Assembly: GCA_037389465.1 (NCBI GenBank)
Contig: JAZARR010000077.1
Coordinates: 186,001 to 250,000, forward strand
Direction: 5' to 3'
Source of the DNA: Baylisascaris procyonis
Taxonomy: Eukaryota; Nematoda; Chromadorea; Rhabditida; Ascarididae
Length of the DNA stretch: 64,000 nucleotides
Shown: positions 57,005-64,000 of the stretch, in pieces
Position numbering within the stretch: position 1 is the first letter of the stretch
Layout: every line of letters starts with the position of its first letter
Made by a program: the position numbers and the translations under genes
The notes under the pieces: generated by a model
What the model saw: the letters and a program-made list of their open reading frames with translations, nothing else
Told to the model about the DNA's origin: nothing
The model's database searches: none

Positions 57005-57239
57005 CGATCGAATGTCGCGAAGATCATCTGTGGTGGATTCGACGCTTGTTGAAGCTTCTGTAGTGCCAAATCCAGAATCGGCACCACCTGCACGCGTCGA
57101 ATCCTCTGAAGCGGCGCTTCTAGGTCGTCTCTGACCGAGTTCCACCCATTTCCATGCGTCTTCATCTTCATCTCAGAACGCTCCCTCACGAATTCGATTC
57201 CTTACATCAGACGGTATGAAATTTTGCACAATGGGCAAC
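57005..57239 (-). pseudogene. partner of exon 17041, stop in frame A
   Basis: TGA replaces the first tryptophan codon of the [10 protein letters not shown] motif, and most of the other differences change amino acids. In the alternative helical frame this copy is open while the left copy stops. Confidence 0.5.
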
Positions 57240-58404
57240 CTGAAAGCTCCATGAAGGTTTCATGAGGGTTCCGAAGTCCGTCGCCATTTAATTAACGAGT
57301 TCAACTACTTTTGAGCCTCACCTCACCGATTAGCGACACTATATGCGCTTGCTTGCGCGCGTATGTGTTCGAGAACAACAAATAGGTCATTCACAATAGC
57401 CAAGCAATGTCAGGCACACTGAAAAATCACTTTTTTGGGGGGTATGCCTAGAAAATGGAAAAACAAATTTAATGTCACATCTGCATCACCCAACATGTGG
57501 CCGTCAGCTATCCAAATGATATCATAAAATGAAGCATCAATTAACTGGGCAATAACAGATTAAATTATTTCCTCCGAAAACTTTGCGCCGAATAGCGTCG
57601 AGTTAGAAGAACAAGAACAGGAAAGGCAGACTTCAACAAACGCCACAGCGAAACAGTGCAGTAAGATAAGCGTGACAATTGAAGTTTGCAGGCAGATGCA
57701 CTAAAAGAAGATGAACACACTCTGGGACCGACCCTCAAAATTTTCTCATTCCACCTCGAAATTCCCTCGAAACCTTAAAACTTGGCGCCGCGCTCACCAC
57801 AGATAATAACAGCTTCATTCGGACAATAATCCTCTCTCCATTAAAAAGTGCTGCATAATTTCGTACAAATAATCAACCATAAACGTAACCACTAACTTGT
57901 CGCAATGACCAACTTTTCCAATATTCTTTAACCACTCCCATGAACAATACGCGTTAGCTTTGAACGACCAAAGCGTTTCATTTCATGACAATAAGAATTC
58001 ATCCGGCTCATGAAATCACGATCGAGTGGACCTATGCGGTATAGAGACTCACAAAAGATGACCACTTATTTGCAATTCATATGTGGTCATTCATAGGCAG
58101 CAACTCTCCGTTAAGCATAATACCAAGAAAACAAAGAGCGAAGAGGATGAGCCTCGTCTATTTTTGAATAGAGCCGGCTCGTTTCATTTCGTTTTTCCAG
58201 TGCACATATACACTTTTTCCCTGAGGCATCTGGCTTACAAGAATTCAACGCTTTAAAAATTGTTTCTTTTGCGTCTGAAACGCCCGTGGACGTGTTTCCA
58301 GATAGCAAACCTTGTTCGTTATACAGTTAAGCGAATGAGGAAAGGCTCCTTACCGACGTAGAAGCCTTGATTTTCTTGACAATGGCGACCATCGATGGCT
58401 TTAT

Positions 58405-58489
58405 CGGCTAGGTCGATCAGCGCCTCAACATTCGAACTGAACTGAACAATTCATTGGCCCGCATATCTGGATGCAGCGATTGACAGAAT
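58405..58489 (-). pseudogene. partner of exon 15771, decayed
   Basis: Keeps the acceptor and HPDMRANEL, but internal deletions break the frame and the donor GGTAAG has become GATAAA. Confidence 0.55.
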
Positions 58490-59235
58490 CTAAAAAAAGG
58501 AACCTTGAAATTATGATACCTCTCGACGAAATTATTCAGTATTATCGGCCTGGTCTATTGTATTGTTCGGCCAAGTTTTCATGTCATACTTTTGACGCCT
58601 CTTCCGCACAACATTCATTCAGGTTTCCCCCAACCCATCGTGCAGTATTTCGATATTCTATCACTATTAGATAGGAAAACTGAGGGACTATCCCTTCTCA
58701 ATAAAAAGGAAAATTGAGGGATTACTCCTTAATAAAACCTCTCCAAACAACACCACGGCCATTGCGACTTTAAAACGCAGCGATTGTGCTTGGAAAAAAA
58801 CTGCAGTTGAAAAGCAAAACTTCCCTCACCATCACTCCCAAAGGATTTTAGTTCCCACTCCAAGATGCAAAAATCTGCATGCCTCACAAACATATTGCGA
58901 TGATACCCATCTTAAAGATTTTAAGTCAGATATAGCTCTCTCCTAGTGAAGGCAAATGTTCTGCATGCCTGCAAAATTATGCACAACTCGGCTCTATGGC
59001 ACCTTTTGGCAACCCTGGAAACTATTCAACTTCAACTTCAAACACCCACATACGCCATATCAAAAAAAATTCTCACCTTGCAACGCGAAAAGTTCTTTAG
59101 AAATCTACACAGCTCCCAAATTATCTTTTAATCCAAACAAAAGAAATAAAAGAGGATGTCTGACTACCTAATTCTCCTCTGACAGCGCAATAACAGCGAC
59201 GGCTACAAACAGAAAAAACTGAAGGGTCGACTCAC

Positions 59236-59327
59236 CGCTGCTGTGCTCATTCTCGATTTGGCGACTCCGTCGTTTCGTCTCTTCGACGGCCTTCTTCATT
59301 CCACTGATTGCCGTGTGGTCGAAAACC
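59236..59327 (-). CDS. helical exon, module A, open copy
   Basis: Minus strand, between tttgtttcag and GTGAGT: VFDHTAISGMKKAVEETK, then RRSRQIENEHSS plus two bases. Its left-arm partner is frameshifted by a 13 bp deletion. Confidence 0.45.
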
Positions 59328-59640
59328 CTGAAACAAAAAAGCTGCGTTCCGAGAGAAAGCAATTCCAGGTCACGATGAATGACACAAAGAGGCAAACCAC
59401 ATCATGATTCAGCGTATGCCATCCGACCTGCATGATCATTTCCATATCCCGTAGAACTAAATCCCTCTGCGGTCCATCGCTTGCGGCTCGACCGCCTTTA
59501 CAACAAAACATTTACACAGCTTAGCAAAGAACGAACAATCATACACTAATAACTGCGTCCATCACTTGCCTACAATCTGCAAGAGCGTGTTCCCGTGTGC
59601 GAATCGGCCACAGACGAAACATTTCATAAACCCAACATCG

Positions 59641-59698
59641 TTAGGCATTTTCCAGTACATGAAAGAAATTTTTACTAGTTCCCCTTCCCTCTTTTGTT
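59641..59698 (-). CDS. module A terminal exon, right arm
   Basis: TKEGRGTSKNFFHVLENA then TAA. In phase with 59795-59848. Confidence 0.4.
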
Positions 59699-59794
59699 CT
59701 GAAAAATATGGTGAAAACGATCGAAGACGCCCTAAATAATTTATCGAACACCTTCCTTCCTATTTATTCAGCTTAGACACACTTCTCCACTTAC

Positions 59795-59848
59795 CTTTTT
59801 TTGTCCACTGTCGACAAGTGCTGTTCATAGAACAACGTGGTCATCTGG
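59795..59848 (-). CDS. module A exon 1, right arm
   Basis: QMTTLFYEQHLSTVDKK, one residue different from the left copy (A to V); strong donor GTAAGT. Confidence 0.4.
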
Positions 59849-60472
59849 CTGCACTGAATGCCATACATCATGAAATCGGTTGAAGTGGTGCACTACTCGA
59901 AAGCAACACAAATATGCGAGAAGAGGCAACAAATTTCGAACGTTGAAATTAAGCTTGCAGAGATATAAACGCTGAGTCCACACATTAAGAGGCATTCAAA
60001 GACAATATAAAATTTACCCGGCAACCGCCCCAAACGAACTCATTTTGGACATGTGTAAAACGGAAGGCAAAAAAAGACCCAAAACATGAGCTCCGCTTCA
60101 TTCTAGAATTATCCATTCACAGTTTCTTCCAAAAACTTCCAAAGAAAATTGCATCTTGCTATTCGCTTTCAAATGAAGATCTTTCGAAACACGCTACCGC
60201 TAAGCTTTAGACGACGACAATTCAATGAACGTTAGTGAAGAGTGCAAATAACTACCTGAAAATCGTCCCACTCGAATTGCTGAAGAACTTCTTCGTTCAT
60301 GATGAACGCTTGATTGCCGCTATCGTTGGACTCCAGTAGCGTGCAATAAACACGCAGCACTCGCCCATTTGCACGGTCCTCCACGCCTGCCTGGCCGAAC
60401 GCCTTCTTTCTTTTCTGCCGCATAGAGTGAGCAGCAACGATTTCGCAACGCATGTCGACGTCAACCGAACAA

Positions 60473-60689
60473 GGGTGTTCGGCTATGCAACCATGAGGGA
60501 GCGTTGTCTGTACTCGGTGGCCGCGTATCAGATAGGAGGCACGCTGCAAGAGAGAGCACATAAGTGGGAGAGCGCAAAGACATGCGCTCTCTCTCTATCT
60601 CTCTTGCACTTACCCGCTCTCTGTGGCGTGCCTCCCATCTAACATGCACCCATGCACGTCTCCCTCACAGCCGCTGCGCCGAACACCCT
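60473..60689. mobile_element. foldback element
   Basis: Mirror of copy 1 (13619-13834), nearly identical. Confidence 0.75.
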
Positions 60690-61458
60690 CAAATTCAAAT
60701 AAGGCAGCAGAATGCCTTTTCCCTTCGTTTCTCCTTTAATTAAACAAAAATCAGGTTATCCACTCTATAATCATAAGAAAATGGCAAATGAAAACTAAAA
60801 TACCACTAAGCCAATGGACACTACACGCATAACATTTTCCAAATATTTCTAAACCTAGTACAACTATGATTCACTGTTGTCAAAATAGCTGTCTTATATA
60901 TACATAAACTTGCAAACGGTGCACTCTCAATACTCAGTAAACTCATAAAAAGTCCTAACTGTTTTGTTCAGCATTTAAGAGAACCATTTTAAAAAAGATC
61001 TTCGCACTTTCCCATTTAAAAAAAAGCATGAAAGCTGCCCAACAGTAATGCATCTCCTTCGACGCAAAGTTTTCTTTAAAGTGACAATGTCTATTACCTT
61101 CTCAAACATCAACCTGGGAAGAGGTGAACGAATATTTCTAAGGACCACAAGTAAGCGAGAAGGAAAATGAAACGAAATAATTAAAAAGGAGCTTATACAG
61201 TTCATGAAAAGACTAAAATATGGTCTAATTTGGGCTCTTATGAGGAGCACAATTACCAAGAGTGGAAAGAAATAATATAGAGCAATCTGTAACTTTGGTG
61301 GCGACAGCCGACTAGTGCAGGTAACCAACCAATACGAATCTCGCACTCACATACAACTGTACCTGATTCAACGACAAAGATGTCGGAATGCAATGTGTCG
61401 CACAACATAACTCAATAAACAGCTGGTTATGTGAAAAAGGAAATGCATTAGAACGAAC

Positions 61459-61590
61459 CTGGATGACGCAGTGAAGAACTTGTTGACGTTCGGTGGCTGT
61501 CTCATTGATCGCCGACCACAGATGCTGCAAATCGCTGCCATTCGCCCGAAGTGAACCTCCAAACGGGTGACCACTTCAGAAAATTTCTTC
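61459..61590 (-). CDS. partner of exon 12716
   Basis: Frame A reads RLEVHFGRMAAICSICGRR. One base shorter than the left copy near the 5' end, so the upstream phase differs. Confidence 0.3.
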
Positions 61591-62088
61591 CTAAAGCCAC
61601 ATAAAGGTCACTAAAACCATATACAGTATTTGATCATTTCCCCTGAACCACTGACCATCCTTTAAAAAAAAAAACAAGTGAAGGAGAAAACAAATCAATC
61701 GAGTTTTATATGTCAACAGAAATGCACAAAATCATATATTTCACTGATAGAATAATATCGAGTTGGCACAATGCAGGGCAGGAATTTGACAATTTTTTTT
61801 GAACAATATTTTATACATAGTCGAAAATGTAAGAATAAAAATAACCTAAGTGAAATTCTTAAATAAACCTCATGCAAAGAAAACCCGGTGCGACATTATC
61901 TCACTAAAGAACACGAAACTGTGTTGAGGATGGGTGTCGCTAATCACGACCCGCAATTAGATATTCCCACCTTCACTACTAAGATGTTCCCAGTAACTTT
62001 CAGAATACCAGGAAGCCTTCGCAATAAAAACCGAGATACTAACTCCTCCATCCCCTACCCACCCAATTCCACTCCCACTTCAACTTCA

Positions 62089-62242
62089 TTATGCAAGTGG
62101 TGGAATCCATGCAGGTGACACTTCCTGTTCAAGGAAAGGCAAAATAGTGGGACCATATGGCTGTTTTTGATGCTGAACTGGAAGAATCAGAGAGGCCATA
62201 TGGCTCTCAATCAAAGAAGAGAACTGAACTTGAGAGGAACCT
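62089..62242 (-). CDS. terminal exon, partner of 12066
   Basis: Identical 50-codon frame and acceptor. Confidence 0.38.
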
Positions 62243-62509
62243 CTAATGAAAGGAAACTCAGTTGGAGGTTGTAGTGCACAATGAGCAGTCGATAGCTTCT
62301 AATCGAAATCAAAGCAGTGATCAAAACTTCCATAACCAACCGACTGTCTTCAAGCTATGACAACCAAAACAATTATGACCACGAAGATAGTTTTTATTAA
62401 AACAAAAAAAGAAAAAAAAAACAATAATAGACATGGATGTGAGTGGCTGATATTCAAAGCTTGAAAGGTTTTCTCACGATTAAATATATATCAATAAATA
62501 CCTCACTGC

Positions 62510-62510
62510 A

Positions 62511-62581
<71 letters not shown>

Positions 62582-62688
62582 GTATATATATATATATATA
62601 TATACAATATATATATACACCATATGCCGTATATATAAAATATGTAAACGTGCAAAATAAAATATATATAAATATATAAAACAAATAG

Positions 62689-62751
<63 letters not shown>

Positions 62752-62752
62752 C
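62510..62752. repeat. TA microsatellites, right arm
   Basis: Interrupted (TA)n tracts; lengths and GTA interruptions differ from the left arm, as expected for fast-changing repeats. Confidence 0.97.
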
Positions 62753-62939
62753 CATATACAAAACAATATAAAACAAGACGCGAGCCTAGCACATAGAACA
62801 AAGCAACCCAATACGCCGCCCGCAACGCACTCCTCATAAATTGCGAAATGCAACGCCTCTCACGTTGGGTGGCGTGCATCGGTGCGTCTCCCCACTGCAG
62901 CCGTTCTGACAACCACTTCACCACTTCTTGCATGCAGCC

Positions 62940-63065
62940 CGCGCGAACATTTCAAAAATTCCCGCTACGTTTGAATCATACCGTACCAAAATTCCCGCTA
63001 AATTTGAATCAAACCATTTCAAAATTCCCGCCAAACTTGAATCATACCGTAAAAAAATTTTTGAT
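62940..63065 (-). repeat. gattcaaatttagcg array, minus orientation
   Basis: Mirror of 11233-11350, three units preceded by gcatgcagcccgcgcgaac. Confidence 0.9.
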
Positions 63066-63147
63066 CTTCTGCAACTAAAAGTACCGGTTGATCTTCTGAG
63101 CAATGAGTGTACTGAGCAAACTTAAATAATGAAACGATTAAAAGTAC

Positions 63148-63270
63148 CCGTTTCAGTAGAAACATTCTGATCCTTAGCGCATTGATCGTTCACTTCCATT
63201 GCGATCTTCTTCATTCGAGTGCTTATCCTTGTCGATTTGCCTTCAAAAACGTATCCAGATCGGTCTCCAA
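63148..63270 (-). CDS. partner of exon 11017
   Basis: Same frame and acceptor, identical by eye. Confidence 0.28.
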
Positions 63271-64000
63271 CTGAAATATTATACGCATTCAATCGATTCA
63301 AACATCATTCTAAACTTGAATCACTAGAAAAGACATCGTTATCCTAAACGATTATAAAGAAACAACAATATTAAAAGAATGGAAAGCAATTACTTATTCA
63401 ACGAATATATATGTGACCTGACAACCAAAATTGTTGCATACTGTCCTATACTTGAAAATTTTGCTTTCTCAAATCAATCAAAAAACTGAAAATCAAAAAC
63501 AATAGAAAGAAGTCAAGGCAGCTAAAAATGCATTTTTGCAAACTCCGTTCAATCCCAACAGCATTAAAAATCATTCAAAGTAGATGTGATAACCCTACCC
63601 CGAAACAGTTACGAGCACTAAAGATCAAAACTTTATCTCTATTATTACAGCTTAAGGATAAAGTTACACAAACTTGTTATCAGCGAAACATGAAAACTGA
63701 TGCGTCGTTCTATAGATGAAAACCTTTCGCAGAGCAACATGAGAAAGGAAGCTACTCAGAACTTGAAGTGCCATAAATGAGCATATAATTACGACTCTTA
63801 TGATTTATGGCTCGTCTATGCACATCCACCAGTCACCTGTGTCACGATCACAAAAAAATTCGAAACCTCAAAAAAGATTCCTGCCGTAACATGACAATAA
63901 GCCAGACAGTGGAATCCAGCCAAACACTGACCACCTCAGCAAAAACGAAAAGTGATTAAGCAAGTTGGGCATTGGGATCAACATTGGCTGCAACGTCATC
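63271..64000. other. outer end of right arm
   Basis: Mirror of about 10287-11016. No exon is supported. The window ends inside the repeat. Confidence 0.5.

Larger units (their letters stand above)
52225..64000 (-). repeat. right arm of large inverted repeat
   Basis: Reverse complement of about 10287-24420, less the left-only segment. It contains modules B (about 52340-53680) and A (about 58950-60470), the arrays, the foldback elements and the same candidate exons. Several copies here are more damaged than their left partners. The arm runs to the window edge. Confidence 0.95.

Noticed and set aside
1..64000. Autonomous transposon or retroelement, viral gene, rRNA, or spliced-leader RNA genes
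   Set aside because: No reverse transcriptase, transposase or integrase-like frame, long terminal repeats, rRNA core sequence or recognisable spliced-leader sequence was seen on either strand by eye.

Overview
The window looks like eukaryotic, animal-type nuclear DNA. It has no bacterial gene layout: open frames are short, AT-rich non-coding DNA dominates, and many short open stretches lie between intron-type borders (pyrimidine tract plus CAG, then GTAAG or GTGAG). A degenerate array of TTAGGC, the usual nematode telomere repeat, at about 35.35-35.70 kb makes a nematode the best single guess. The species cannot be told from the sequence.

The layout is dominated by duplications. (1) A large inverted repeat: bases about 10287-24420 match the reverse complement of about 52225-64000, and the right copy runs off the window. 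The arms are near-identical at their outer ends and more diverged inside. At one internal site they carry different DNA (about 18300-21265 left, 55340-55990 right). Each arm also holds an older direct duplication of one gene-like module (A at about 13.6-15.3 kb and B at about 22.7-24.3 kb on the left). (2) A direct 4.4 kb duplication, about 99% identical, at 923-5375 and 30189-34624. (3) A 629 bp direct duplication at 5394-6022 and 8774-9402. (4) Smaller duplications in the right half of the spacer.

The spacer between the arms (about 24.4-52.2 kb) holds the telomere-like tract, then at 39.5-41.0 kb a dense cluster of nested foldbacks. The cluster is centred on a tandem array of a 16 bp perfect palindrome and includes a perfect 48 bp stem with an 8 base loop. 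Strand composition appears to flip near this cluster: T/G-rich on the plus strand to its left, A/C-rich to its right. Most supported exons follow the same polarity, plus strand on the left and minus strand on the right.

Two short repeat families recur throughout, often next to each other: arrays of a 30-33 bp unit built around gattcaaatttagcggg, and a roughly 200-240 bp foldback element with ends reading gtgttcgg and a GA/CT-rich core.

No complete gene could be assembled. The exon calls are candidates based on splice borders, open frame, phase agreement between neighbouring exons and comparison between copies. A 30-50 codon open stretch is not rare by chance here, so confidences are kept low. 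The best coding evidence is a minus-strand set at 41975-43121 (a 117-codon final exon with two helical exons upstream) and the arm genes whose exons can be compared between copies. Several arm copies are visibly broken by stops, frameshifts or lost splice sites. No protein family was recognised securely.
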